Source of the DNA: Clostridia bacterium
GTDB lineage: Bacteria; Bacillota; Clostridia; Oscillospirales; Acutalibacteraceae
Direction: 5' to 3'
Assembly: GCA_017435865.1 (NCBI GenBank)
Contig: JAFSEF010000069.1
Coordinates: 1-47,854, forward strand
DNA length: 47,854 nt
The notes beneath the pieces were generated by a model. The model saw nothing but the letters and a program-made list of their open reading frames with translations. It searched no databases and was not told the origin of the DNA. Every line of letters starts with the position of its first letter. Position 1 is the first letter of the stretch. The translations under genes were made by a program, and so were the position numbers. This document shows, in pieces, positions 33,913 to 42,375 of the stretch.

Positions 33913-34012
33913 AGTTGTCACCCCCCTTAACAGAATCAGGATTGTGCCGATGCAAATGTCATTTGTTCGGATTGGATCCCGCCATTGAAAAAAATTAATT
34001 ATTAATAAACTT

Positions 34013-34041
34013 AATATAACACATTATAAACTTTTTAGCAA
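34013..34041 (-). promoter_or_regulatory. Promoter of the vWA/LPETG gene
   Basis: Minus strand: TTGCTA (34041-34036), 17-bp spacer, TATATT (34018-34013) with TGT before it. The untranslated leader is about 95 nt. Confidence 0.65.
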
Positions 34042-34194
34042 CAAAAAATTAAAAACATAATAAATAATAATTATTATTGTGCCGAATGCACATGAAAAAG
34101 AAAAAATGACCTTCTGTTTTTATTCAAAAAGGATTGTGAAATTCTATATCAGAATATAATAAAATGTGAATAATGATAAAAAGGAAAAATAAAA

Positions 34195-34266
34195 ATGCCT
34201 GTGACGACATTGTCGGCACAAGCGAAGCTGAACAAAAAAAGAGATGCAAGGAAAAAGTTGTCGTAA
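34195..34266 (+). CDS. Possible 23-residue basic peptide, unrecognised
   Basis: ATG 34195 follows AAGGAAAA by five to nine bases and opens a 23-codon frame rich in Lys/Arg and Ala, ending at TAA 34264-34266, 14 bp before the convergent beta-helix gene stop. A TATAAT at 34155-34160 has only a weak TTGTGA at 15 bp. I recognise no family. It may be a real small protein, the leader of an RNA, or chance. Confidence 0.25.
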   Translation: MPVTTLSAQAKLNKKRDARKKLS

Positions 34267-34280
34267 ATGCAATAGTTCAA

Positions 34281-35564
34281 TTATCGGATTGCGGGTTCTG
34301 AAACACACAGTCTGATCGGGTGTCCGGGTGTTGCATGAATTGTGTCTTCGTTGAAAATAACATTTTGGGCATTGATTTGTACTTCGGGGTAGGCGATATC
34401 TGCCTGCTCAACAACGTCAAAACAAAGTTTTGCATTTTTGAAATCAATGTTTTTCAGTGTAATATCCGCACTCGGGTAGTTGGAATGCAGCAGATTTTCC
34501 ACGTCATTTTCTGTGACGATATTTTCGAGCGTGATGTTGCTTTGCGGCACACATTTGCAACCGGGATAAACACTGCGTGCATATGTGTCATGGTTCAGGC
34601 TGATGGCAATGGCTGTACTGCGTTTTTTCTGTAGCGTGCAATCACGGATCACGATGTTTCTGCAACCGCAGTCAAGCACTTGCGTATCACGCACTTTGAC
34701 CCAGTTGATACCGTCATACTCTGCAATTCCTGTTTCGTGACAAGGCGGTGTGAGGGATGTATACAGCTTACCGTCTTTGGGATTCATCAGAACGCGGTAT
34801 GTTTTTCCGTTGACCGCCACGGTGTCCGAGTGTTGCACCTGCATTCCCTTGTGCCAGTTGCACCACGCACCGCCGAGAATACGACAGAAGAACCCCGTTG
34901 TTGTGTCATCATCCAGATCCGTGCAGTTTTCGATGATTCCATTTTCGATCCAACCTACATGCGTGTTTGAGGTGGCATAATCAAAGGCATTGAGTGCAAT
35001 CGGGTCATCGAAGGTGCGGAATCTGCCGTTTCGGATGGCAAAACCGTCACCCCAACCGAGGTGCACACCGTCCTTTCTGCCTGTTATGTACAGGTCATTC
35101 AGAACAATATTTTTGAAGGCACTGACCTGAATTGCATAATCCTTTTCGAGCAAGCCGTGGCACGTAAAACCTTCGATTTTTAAGTTTTCAACATAAATCA
35201 TCGCGACCTGTGCACGCAATCCTGCAATGCGGCTGTTTACACCGAAATCGCTGCTTTCAATGCCGTTGCATTCAAGGTGCAGGCCGATTATTTCGATATT
35301 GCGGTTGTTTTGTCCTGTCAGGGCACCTTTGTTTATAAAAGCATTGCCGTTTTTACCGCACATGCTTGCTTCACGCTGCACAACGGCACCCTCGCAGAAA
35401 ATGAGTTTTGTGTTGTCACCGATCTCAATTTGTTCGGATATTCTGTATACTCCGGGAAGCGTAATCTGTACAATTCCGCCCTGATTGACAGCGTTTTGCA
35501 ACGCTGTTGCATTATCATAGGGATTGTTTTCAGGCAAAAAGCCATAGTCAGCTGCATTGATCAT
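34281..35564 (-). CDS. Right-handed beta-helix glycosidase, GH28/polygalacturonase-like
   Basis: A 427-residue protein that begins with the pectate-lyase-3-like strand INAADYGFLPENNPYDNATALQ..., the usual start of GH28 and phage-tail beta-helix enzymes. Many turns of the form N(I/V)xL.x(I/L)xxxx follow, for example NIVLNDLYITG, NIVIRDCTL and NITLENIVTEND. It carries DDDTTTGF and GWGDGF blocks with Asp pairs that may be catalytic, but the exact GH28 NTDG and DD motifs are not evident. There is no signal peptide, so it acts in the cytoplasm on imported oligosaccharides. ATG 35564, nine bases after AGGA, is preferred to ATG 35573, which abuts that site. It is the last gene of the glycosidase run. 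Confidence 0.75.
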   Translation of the reverse strand: MINAADYGFLPENNPYDNATALQNAVNQGGIVQITLPGVYRISEQIEIGDNTKLIFCEGAVVQREASMCGKNGNAFINKGALTGQNNRNIEIIGLHLECNGIESSDFGVNSRIAGLRAQVAMIYVENLKIEGFTCHGLLEKDYAIQVSAFKNIVLNDLYITGRKDGVHLGWGDGFAIRNGRFRTFDDPIALNAFDYATSNTHVGWIENGIIENCTDLDDDTTTGFFCRILGGAWCNWHKGMQVQHSDTVAVNGKTYRVLMNPKDGKLYTSLTPPCHETGIAEYDGINWVKVRDTQVLDCGCRNIVIRDCTLQKKRSTAIAISLNHDTYARSVYPGCKCVPQSNITLENIVTENDVENLLHSNYPSADITLKNIDFKNAKLCFDVVEQADIAYPEVQINAQNVIFNEDTIHATPGHPIRLCVSEPAIR

Positions 35565-35647
35565 CGTTTTCATTCCTGTAAAATTGATTGAATCGTATCT
35601 GAAGAGCAGGGGAGAGTTTGCTTGCTGTGAAATGGTTATGGTTCTGT

Positions 35648-36466
35648 TCAGCTGTTGTTCTGTTTGTTGCCCAGCTGGTAAAAAGCCACCGCGGAAGCTG
35701 CCGCCACATTCAGCGAATCCACACCGTGATACATGGGAATTCTGACGGTGTAATCGCAGTCGGCAATGGTCTGATCGGCAAGTCCGTCACCCTCTGTACC
35801 CATGATGACGGCAAGCTTCTTTTCGGCTGTCAGCCGCGGGTCACGTATATCAAGAGATTGCTCTTTCAGTGCCATTGCCACCGTTTTAAAGCCGAGAGAT
35901 TTGATTTCGTCAAGGCTGTCATCGGGTGCAAATGTCCAGTCGATCTGAAACACGGTACCCATGCTGACCCTTGCGGCACGTCTGTACAAAGGATCTGCAC
36001 AGCCGGGTGTGAGGATGACCGCATCCATTCCGAGAGCTGCCGCGGAACGGATGATTGCCCCTACATTGGTCGGATTCATTACTTTGTCGAGAATCACGAT
36101 TCTGCTTTTGTCCTTGCAGAGTTCGCTGACGGAAGGCAGCGGTTTGCGTTTCATGGCACACAGCATCCCTCTTGTGAGCTTGAATCCCGTCAGCTGTGTC
36201 AGTACATCAAATTCCGCACAAAACACAGGCACGTCTTTCATGGCGGCAAGAATCTGTTTCCCTTCACCGTCAATATGTTTTTTCTCCATGAGGCAGGAAA
36301 CAGGTGCGTAGCCTGCACCAAGTGCCCGTTCAATGACCTTCGGGCTTTCCGCTATGAACAGACCCTTTTCAGGGAACTCTCTGTTGAGTAACTGCACTTC
36401 GGTGAGACGTGCGTATGCATCCAGCTCAGGAGCAAGAAAATCTGTTATTTCTATGATCTTATTCAT
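35648..36466 (-). CDS. SpoU/TrmH-family RNA 2'-O-methyltransferase
   Basis: A 272-residue protein. The N-terminal RNA-binding part (EFPEKGLFIAESPKVIERAL) is followed by the SPOUT knot with its three motifs: NPTNVGAIIRSAAALG (motif 1), IMGTEGDGL (motif 2) and IPMYHGVDSLNVAAASAVA (motif 3). The enzyme transfers methyl from S-adenosylmethionine to a ribose 2'-OH in rRNA or tRNA. ATG 36466 (GGAG six bases or more upstream) overlaps the P-loop gene's stop by 8 bp, so the two are cotranslated. Its place within a glycosidase run looks functionally unrelated. Confidence 0.92.
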   Translation of the reverse strand: MNKIIEITDFLAPELDAYARLTEVQLLNREFPEKGLFIAESPKVIERALGAGYAPVSCLMEKKHIDGEGKQILAAMKDVPVFCAEFDVLTQLTGFKLTRGMLCAMKRKPLPSVSELCKDKSRIVILDKVMNPTNVGAIIRSAAALGMDAVILTPGCADPLYRRAARVSMGTVFQIDWTFAPDDSLDEIKSLGFKTVAMALKEQSLDIRDPRLTAEKKLAVIMGTEGDGLADQTIADCDYTVRIPMYHGVDSLNVAAASAVAFYQLGNKQNNS

Positions 36467-36992
36467 GTTCTTCTCCGTCTGAATCAATGTTGATTTCATA
36501 TTTGTCATCAATCAGAATGGTATTGACCCGATGTTGCTGTGCAAGCGTCAGAATTTGTGCATTGTCTCGCAAAACACTTTCCAACGTGCAGTCTTCGTCA
36601 TCCCCTCGATTTTCAATTGCATTTGCATATTTCTTTATGTCTGCAAAATGATTTTTTATATAGGTTTCACTCATCACAAGGCAGTAAAATCTGATGTTTT
36701 CAAGATACTCATTTTCAAAATCCTTTTGCCAATCAAAAGGAATATAGCAACCTTCCACGATCAGATTCTGTTTGTTTTCGATCGCGGTTTTTATCATTTC
36801 ACGCACAACAGGCCAGAGGTAAGCGGTCAATTCCGTATCATCGCTCAAAGGAGTCAGGGAAGTGTAACCGCTGCGGATGAGTCCCATTTTCAGATGGTCA
36901 ACAGACAGATACGGATATTTGTATTTTTCAAGCAATCTTTGTGCGAGCAGTGTTTTGCCCGTGTGGGATGCACCTGTAATCAGAATAATCAT
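36459..36992 (-). CDS. P-loop NTPase, adenylate/2-phosphoglycerate-kinase-like
   Basis: A 177-residue protein with a Walker A loop at the N-terminus (ITGASHTGKT, 5-14), then SVDHLKMGL, the position of the Asp used by small-molecule kinases, and LIVEGCYIP, similar to uncharacterised zeta-toxin/AK-like kinases. It probably phosphorylates a small molecule or an RNA-related substrate. AAGGA lies eight bases before ATG 36992. It is coupled to the methyltransferase by overlap. It might phosphorylate a released sugar, since it lies downstream of the GH43 genes, but its sequence does not resemble known sugar kinases. Confidence 0.75.
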   Translation of the reverse strand: MIILITGASHTGKTLLAQRLLEKYKYPYLSVDHLKMGLIRSGYTSLTPLSDDTELTAYLWPVVREMIKTAIENKQNLIVEGCYIPFDWQKDFENEYLENIRFYCLVMSETYIKNHFADIKKYANAIENRGDDEDCTLESVLRDNAQILTLAQQHRVNTILIDDKYEINIDSDGEEHE

Positions 36993-37031
36993 ATTTTCAT
37001 TCCTTTTTGTGAAGTGATCGGAACTGCTGTC

Positions 37032-37922
37032 TCAGAAAGCTGCATTTTTCAGTGCATTGTATTCCTGTTCGGTGATGTGCAGAACCGAACCGTGACGAGG
37101 GGACAGATGGTTGAGTGCAAAGCTGTCCTCACTGACTTTTGTAAAATGAATCAGATCTGTTGTTTCCTGCATAAAATAGCCGCCTTTCTGAAACTGATCG
37201 GCAATCATCACAAACCTGTCAGTACCGAGTATTCTGTATATGCAGTTGCCCTCCAAAGCGGTGTCGGCAACCGAAATTTTGTTGCTGTCGGGTTCAAAAT
37301 ACGGTCCGTCGGGTTTGTCTGCCACGCAATAACAAATGGCTTCTTTTTCGCCGTCTGCTTGATAGAGATAATACTTTCCGTCATGTTCAAGAATGTCGGC
37401 ATCAATTGCACACAGACCGCTTTTTGGGCTGAAAAGCACTTTCGGTGTAGTTGTCAGCGTGCAGAAGTCCTTTGTATAAGCATACCATGTGATTGTATCA
37501 AGTGCAGCATCGGCATTGTGATGTGTCCAGTAAATCATATATTCCTGTCTGTTTTTGTCAAAAAGCACCTGCGGTGCCCACACTCTGTCGGCAGTTTTTG
37601 TTTCTTCAAACTGCGAAAAATCAAGGATGCGTTCATTCTGCCAGTGAATCAGATCGGGACTGTCCCATATAACCATTGAATTGTTGTTGCACCAACCGTC
37701 CTGCGATCGCATATCGGTTGCAATGATGTGAAACTGATTGTTCTGATCGCGGAAAACAAAGGGATCACGGCAGCATTTTTTGCCCATGGTCTGCAGAATA
37801 ACAGGCTGTCCGCCATGCAGGGCAGAAAAATGATATCCGTCCTCGGAAACGGCAAAATGAATTCTTTCTTCCTGCGGCAAATTGCCTGTGAAATAGCAAA
37901 AAAGGTAATGTGTGAATTCCAT
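37032..37922 (-). CDS. GH43-like glycosidase (arabinofuranosidase/xylosidase type)
   Basis: A 296-residue five-bladed propeller protein. Visible GH43-like blocks are RDPFVFRDQNNQFHIIATDM (about 52-71), VWAPQVLFD, CAIDADIL and ALEGNCIYR, where Asp and Glu fit the catalytic triad of this clan, and RHGSVLHI at the end. GH43 enzymes remove arabinose, xylose or galactose side chains of pectin and arabinoxylan. No signal peptide. GAGAGG lies five bases before ATG 37922. It follows the other GH43-like gene by 44 bp. Confidence 0.82.
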   Translation of the reverse strand: MEFTHYLFCYFTGNLPQEERIHFAVSEDGYHFSALHGGQPVILQTMGKKCCRDPFVFRDQNNQFHIIATDMRSQDGWCNNNSMVIWDSPDLIHWQNERILDFSQFEETKTADRVWAPQVLFDKNRQEYMIYWTHHNADAALDTITWYAYTKDFCTLTTTPKVLFSPKSGLCAIDADILEHDGKYYLYQADGEKEAICYCVADKPDGPYFEPDSNKISVADTALEGNCIYRILGTDRFVMIADQFQKGGYFMQETTDLIHFTKVSEDSFALNHLSPRHGSVLHITEQEYNALKNAAF

Positions 37923-37966
37923 AACAACCTCTCAAAAAATGACTCTGAAAACTGTATACTCTGCAT

Positions 37967-38818
37967 TTATTTCCATGCAAGCGGTGCGATTGAAACGCAG
38001 CCTTTGTTGGCAACAGGTTTGTCACGCCATCCGCAGGTTGTAATAAAATATTCTCCGTTTTCTTCAAGGATTTCGGGTGCGTGTGCCGAAAGCTTTGTGA
38101 TCGGTATTGCACCGCCGATTCCGCCGTTGTATTCACCGAACTGCAGCGGATCATCGGAGCAAAACACCAGTGTATCATTGTACGTTTCATCGGACGAATC
38201 GGTGTAGGTTATAAAAAGATAATACAAGCCGTCTTTTTTCACCACAAAAGGCGATTCCATGGCACCCCAACCCGGCTTCAGCGGAGCCGCATCTCCTGAA
38301 GTCAGTGCAAAGCTTGCAAAATCCCATGTCAGCAGATCACAGGACGAAAAGCACGAAACCGCCCCTTTTTTGTTGTGCACCCCGACAACATACATAAGGT
38401 ATTTGTTATCTTCAACCTGCAGCACAAAATGATCGCGGTGTGCTGCCATGGGTGGTTCGTTTTGCAGTACAACATTGTATCCGTACCATTCGTTCATATC
38501 AAAGGATACGGCAAGCGATGTCGGTGACGGACCGTAAAACATATAGTAGTTTTCATCCTTGCGGATGACACAGGGCGCCCATGCAAGTGTGCCGCGGTCA
38601 ATTGATTTTCCGACTTCAACAAAGGCACTGTGCAAACTTTCACCTCTGCCGTGGACAAAATAGCGTTCCTCCCAGGAATGTCCGCCGTGGCTTGTTATGC
38701 CATACAGATGCCAGTTGCCGTCTGCACCTTTTACAATCGTATGGTCGTTTACATAATTGCCGTACTGCTGCGGTTGGAACAATATTTTCCATGAATCGGA
38801 AATGTAAGGGATCTTCAT
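37967..38818 (-). CDS. GH43/GH32-clan five-bladed propeller glycosidase
   Basis: A 283-residue protein. An early VNDHTIVKGADGNWHLYGITS holds the nucleophile-type Asp; WAPCVIRKDENYYMFYG is the second blade; MESPFVVKKDGLYYLFIT carries a Glu in the general-acid place; HAPEILEENGEYFITTCGW ends the fold. It is cytoplasmic by absence of a signal peptide. ATG 38818, eight bases after GGGTGG, is chosen over GTG codons at 38830/38827 that overlap the site. It is the first gene of the run to 35648. The likely substrate is an arabinose- or fructose-containing oligosaccharide. Confidence 0.82.
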   Translation of the reverse strand: MKIPYISDSWKILFQPQQYGNYVNDHTIVKGADGNWHLYGITSHGGHSWEERYFVHGRGESLHSAFVEVGKSIDRGTLAWAPCVIRKDENYYMFYGPSPTSLAVSFDMNEWYGYNVVLQNEPPMAAHRDHFVLQVEDNKYLMYVVGVHNKKGAVSCFSSCDLLTWDFASFALTSGDAAPLKPGWGAMESPFVVKKDGLYYLFITYTDSSDETYNDTLVFCSDDPLQFGEYNGGIGGAIPITKLSAHAPEILEENGEYFITTCGWRDKPVANKGCVSIAPLAWK

Positions 38819-38862
38819 ACTTTTCACCACCCGGATTTGTACATTCTTGTTTGATCGGGATA

Positions 38863-38892
38863 ATTATACCATCCGAAACAAGAAAAAAGCAA
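38863..38892 (-). promoter_or_regulatory. Promoter of the GH43 operon, embedded in the upstream terminator
   Basis: Minus strand: TTGCTT (38892-38887), 18-bp spacer, TATAAT (38868-38863) with TGG before it. The -35 lies within the stem of the preceding terminator. Confidence 0.7.
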
Positions 38893-38914
38893 CAGTTTTC
38901 GGACTGTTGCTTTT
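38885..38914 (-). terminator. Terminator of the CAT-to-lipoprotein operon
   Basis: A perfect 12-bp stem (38885-38896 with 38903-38914), 6-nt loop, and a T-run on the minus strand. Confidence 0.85.
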
Positions 38915-38957
38915 AAATATGCACTTAATAATTGAAGAAATCAGACAATTTGCATCA

Positions 38958-39365
38958 TCAATTGTACGCAAACGCAAAATCACCATCCGCACATTTGTCT
39001 GTCGATTCGAGAATAATGTAAATTGCTTTTTCGTTATCATATTTTTCGTCGAGTGCAATCGTTTCATCGTAGGCTTCACCGCCCTGTACGGTAAGGAGCA
39101 ATTCTTTTTCACCGTCAACACCGACAAAAATGTGCATCTCACCTTCAGTAAGACTTGCTTCAATCTGAAGTGTGTTTTCAGAAATACCATCTCTTTTTAA
39201 TTTGAAATTGTTCGTGCCCTTGAAAGTATCAAATCTCATACTTGCTTCATTGCCGTGGTTGGAAGTAATTAAAATGGTTGCCAAATAGCTTTTGTCATAT
39301 GCTGTGCAGCTGCACAGCATAAGCAGAGAAAGCAACAACACCAATACAAAAACAGCTTTTTTCAT
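38958..39365 (-). CDS. Small lipoprotein, function unknown
   Basis: A 135-residue protein with a lipoprotein signal (MKKAVFVLVLLLSLLMLCSC; Cys at about 20), so it is anchored outside the membrane. The mature part is short, beta-rich and acidic, with no motif I know. AAGGAG lies eight bases before ATG 39365. It ends the operon that contains the esterase and rhamnosidase genes; a substrate-binding or wall role is possible but unsupported. Confidence 0.7.
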   Translation of the reverse strand: MKKAVFVLVLLLSLLMLCSCTAYDKSYLATILITSNHGNEASMRFDTFKGTNNFKLKRDGISENTLQIEASLTEGEMHIFVGVDGEKELLLTVQGGEAYDETIALDEKYDNEKAIYIILESTDKCADGDFAFAYN

Positions 39366-39414
39366 ATCTGACTCCTTTTTTTGCTGCAAATAATAAGTCG
39401 AAACGCAACAGGTA

Positions 39415-40053
39415 TTAAAACTCGTTTATATACTTTTCAAGCACCTTTTGTAATTCTTCTTTGATCAAATGATGACCTGCAATGGTGGGGTGAACACCGT
39501 CTTCACTCCAGTAGCCTGCATTTTTGTCGTTCGACAGTGCATCGAATTTATCCTGCAACGGCACAAAATCAAAACCGTATTTTTCAGCAACCTGCTGTGA
39601 TATGGCAGCCATTTTTCTGACTTCCGTGTAGAATTCGGTCCACAATTTTTCAGTTGCCGTACCTTTGAGGACAAACGGTTCCATAATTATAATTCTGATT
39701 TCGGGCAGGCATTCTTTGATTTCGTCGATCAGCATTTCATAGATCATTCTGAATTTTTTCGGACTGACACCGCACTGCATGGTAAGCTCGTGCGAAACAT
39801 CGTTGATGCCTATGAGGATCGACATGATGTCGGGTTTTAAATTGATGATATCTTCTTTGATTCTTGCATACACGTCAGTGATACGGTCACCGCTGTCACC
39901 TCGATTGATAAAACGAAGCATACCCTGATGCTGCTTTTCAAATTCAGAAGCAAGGAAGAACGCATAGCCGCATCCGAGACCTGCATTCACAATCTCTTCA
40001 TCATCTCTGCTTGCATCTGTTATTGAATCACCCTGAAATAAAAACGTTTTCAT
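39415..40053 (-). CDS. SGNH/GDSL-type esterase
   Basis: A 212-residue cytoplasmic hydrolase with all SGNH blocks: GDSIT (8-12, nucleophile Ser10), INRGDSGDR (Gly block), GINDVSH (Asn block) and DGVHPTIAGH (catalytic Asp/His pair). In polysaccharide loci such enzymes remove acetyl groups from rhamnogalacturonan or xylan oligosaccharides. AAAGGAG precedes ATG 40053 by about nine bases. It lies 35 bp after the rhamnosidase-like gene. Confidence 0.92.
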   Translation of the reverse strand: MKTFLFQGDSITDASRDDEEIVNAGLGCGYAFFLASEFEKQHQGMLRFINRGDSGDRITDVYARIKEDIINLKPDIMSILIGINDVSHELTMQCGVSPKKFRMIYEMLIDEIKECLPEIRIIIMEPFVLKGTATEKLWTEFYTEVRKMAAISQQVAEKYGFDFVPLQDKFDALSNDKNAGYWSEDGVHPTIAGHHLIKEELQKVLEKYINEF

Positions 40054-40088
40054 ATCAATACACTCCTTTTATATAATCTGACAATCCA

Positions 40089-42374
40089 TTATTCCGTATA
40101 CAGCGTAACAGGTCCGTATAAACCGCCTGCGCAGAAGTCTTTTGCATATTCAACTTCGCCGTCGAAATATTGGGATAATTCTTCTGTTTTCCACTTTTTG
40201 AAATAATCTGTATGTACATACCAGTTTGCTGAGGTATTTGTCACAACTATTTTTAATGTATTATTTTCACAAAGCACACCGGCAGGAATTTTAAACTTGT
40301 ACGGCGGTGCGAACGCAACACCAAGGGGCTGCCCGTTCAGATAAACGGATGCCGCAAAACGCACATCGCCTGCATGCAGTTCACCCTGTTTTCCTGTTTT
40401 CTCAGGCGGAAGAACAAAACTTGTTTCATACACACCGCTGCCGGAAAAAGCACTGCCGACCAACGAAGACCAGTCGCCAAGGTGCACGGGAGCTGCATTT
40501 TCCGAATGCATAACAGTATCAAATCCGTTTTCACCACAAACAAGCTCTGTTTCTTTTCTGAATGTAAAGTCACTTGCAATCTTAAATGCATCCTTGAAAC
40601 AGTTTTGTTTTTCTGCCTGCAGAACTTCGTCGGTCAATAAAACAACAGCCGTTTCACCTACAGCAAGACAAATTCTGAGAATGCCGTTTTCGGTTTCGAT
40701 GTGTTGCAGCTCACCATTGGTTAAGTCAAGCAAATAGCCGTTTGATGATGGTAAATGAATGCTGTAATCCCCGCATGCACCTGTTTCTCTGAAGAGAATG
40801 AACAAATCTCCGTTTTCACATTTTCTGTGCATGGCACGAAGACCGCAGCCATCGGCTTTTACTGCAGGTGTGAGATCTGAAAGCGTATGCGAAACGCAAC
40901 CGCCTCGTTTTACAAAATCCTCCAACACAATTTTCGTAGCTTCGGGAATAAATGCACCTTGCGGAATGATGATATGCTTATATTTCGCAGAGCCTATGCA
41001 CATATAGCCGTCCTCTGAAATTGCAGCTTTTTGCAAAACATCGTCATCTGCAATATCAAAATCAACCAACATATTTTCGAGTATTCTTCCGAGGGTGTCA
41101 AACTCTTTTGACAGTTTTTCTGCATTCAATCTGCCCTGAAAATCGGAAACAGGGTAATAAAGAGCCGTGTCATAAACACGCTCTCCGAGTGCACTTATGT
41201 AAGACAGGCTTTCCGTGTAGCGGTTAAAGTGGCTGAGATATCGGCAGAAGGGTTGATTTTCCGTGAATACAGGCAGCTCCTGTGCAAGAAGCTGACCGCT
41301 TCTGCCGAGCGGAAAGTTAAACGGATTGAAAATGTTAATTCCCCGCACCGCACCGTAGCCGACCGTATAACGCATGATGTCGTAAGAAACACCTGCCCCG
41401 GCAACACCGAAAATTTCACTCAACGCAAATCTTGTGCTGTTGTGTGCGGCAGCAGAGGACGCATACCGCGGAAAAAATCCGTTATACGCATTGAAATCAT
41501 CTTTGTGAGAGACTCTGTTTTCAGGGTAAACCTGCCGCCATATAAAATCAACACCGGGAATATCAAAGCATCTGAGTGCCCGCATAAGATTGAAATTGCA
41601 ACCGCCGTTCACACAGCCTGCAGGACTGTGATCAACATCCAGATGTCCCGTAAAGGCGATCCCTTTTTCATTCGCCCATTTTTTGCAGGGCAAAAGATAA
41701 TTTTCACAGAAAACATGACTGCACAAATCATACCATTGTTGTAATATCTTAACGGTTTCTTCTGTTGGTGCAATTTCCCCCTCAATGACAGGAATATACG
41801 GTAATATTGATTCGCCGTACATTTCTTCATATCGGTTTTGTAACTCTTTGTTGCAGGCAGCAAACGATGCTTTCGGTTCATCCGTGAATACGGCGGCAAC
41901 ATAATTTTTGAAATCTTCGCCTATTGCGGAAGCGTATTTTTCGTGCGTGATCTCTATAAAATATTGTGTTGCTTTTTTGTTGAGCAAATCGGGATAACGT
42001 GAATCTTCAACTGCATATTCGGGGTGATCTTCTGTCACTTTTCCGCAGGCACTGCCGGACGGCCAACCGCCTTCATCATAAATCCAACAGTTCATACCGC
42101 GTGCTTTTCCTTGTTTGATTGCGTATTCACAAAGCACAAAAAACTCGTCCGTGAGATAATCCGGCGTCAGATTGGTAGGCATGCTGTCGGGACGAAAGCT
42201 TTTGGGTTCGGGAAGAATATAAAATGCCCGTATACCGAGATTCTGCATTTCATGCAGTTGCGCATCTATAATTTCTTTTGTACAAACATCGTTCCACACC
42301 CATATATACACGGGTGCACACGAAACATCCGGAGCAAGAAAACTGTTTATATTGAAAATATCATTATTTTTCAT
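40089..42374 (-). CDS. GH106-like (alpha-L-rhamnosidase-type) glycoside hydrolase
   Basis: A 761-residue protein. The start region PVYIWVWNDVCTKEIIDAQLHEMQNLGIRAFYILPEP closely follows the (beta/alpha)8-barrel opening typical of GH106-like enzymes, and WIYDEGGWPSG continues it. A Glu-rich mid-barrel (VFTDEP, TGHLDVDHS) and C-terminal beta-sandwich (GVYETSFVLP, VYLNGQPLG) complete the architecture. GH106 proteins are often longer and exported; this one is cytoplasmic and compact. ATG 42374 has AAGGA eight bases upstream and lies one base after the MFS stop. It likely removes rhamnose from imported pectic oligosaccharides; GH2-related activity is an alternative. Confidence 0.78.
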   Translation of the reverse strand: MKNNDIFNINSFLAPDVSCAPVYIWVWNDVCTKEIIDAQLHEMQNLGIRAFYILPEPKSFRPDSMPTNLTPDYLTDEFFVLCEYAIKQGKARGMNCWIYDEGGWPSGSACGKVTEDHPEYAVEDSRYPDLLNKKATQYFIEITHEKYASAIGEDFKNYVAAVFTDEPKASFAACNKELQNRYEEMYGESILPYIPVIEGEIAPTEETVKILQQWYDLCSHVFCENYLLPCKKWANEKGIAFTGHLDVDHSPAGCVNGGCNFNLMRALRCFDIPGVDFIWRQVYPENRVSHKDDFNAYNGFFPRYASSAAAHNSTRFALSEIFGVAGAGVSYDIMRYTVGYGAVRGINIFNPFNFPLGRSGQLLAQELPVFTENQPFCRYLSHFNRYTESLSYISALGERVYDTALYYPVSDFQGRLNAEKLSKEFDTLGRILENMLVDFDIADDDVLQKAAISEDGYMCIGSAKYKHIIIPQGAFIPEATKIVLEDFVKRGGCVSHTLSDLTPAVKADGCGLRAMHRKCENGDLFILFRETGACGDYSIHLPSSNGYLLDLTNGELQHIETENGILRICLAVGETAVVLLTDEVLQAEKQNCFKDAFKIASDFTFRKETELVCGENGFDTVMHSENAAPVHLGDWSSLVGSAFSGSGVYETSFVLPPEKTGKQGELHAGDVRFAASVYLNGQPLGVAFAPPYKFKIPAGVLCENNTLKIVVTNTSANWYVHTDYFKKWKTEELSQYFDGEVEYAKDFCAGGLYGPVTLYTE

Positions 42375-42375
42375 T

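Larger units (their letters stand above)
33922..34280. other. 359-bp AT-rich intergenic region
   Basis: It holds the minus-strand promoter of the vWA gene (34013-34041) and a possible 23-codon plus-strand frame (34195-34266). The rest is AT-rich runs with no stable hairpin or repeat that I can recognise. Confidence 0.6.
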
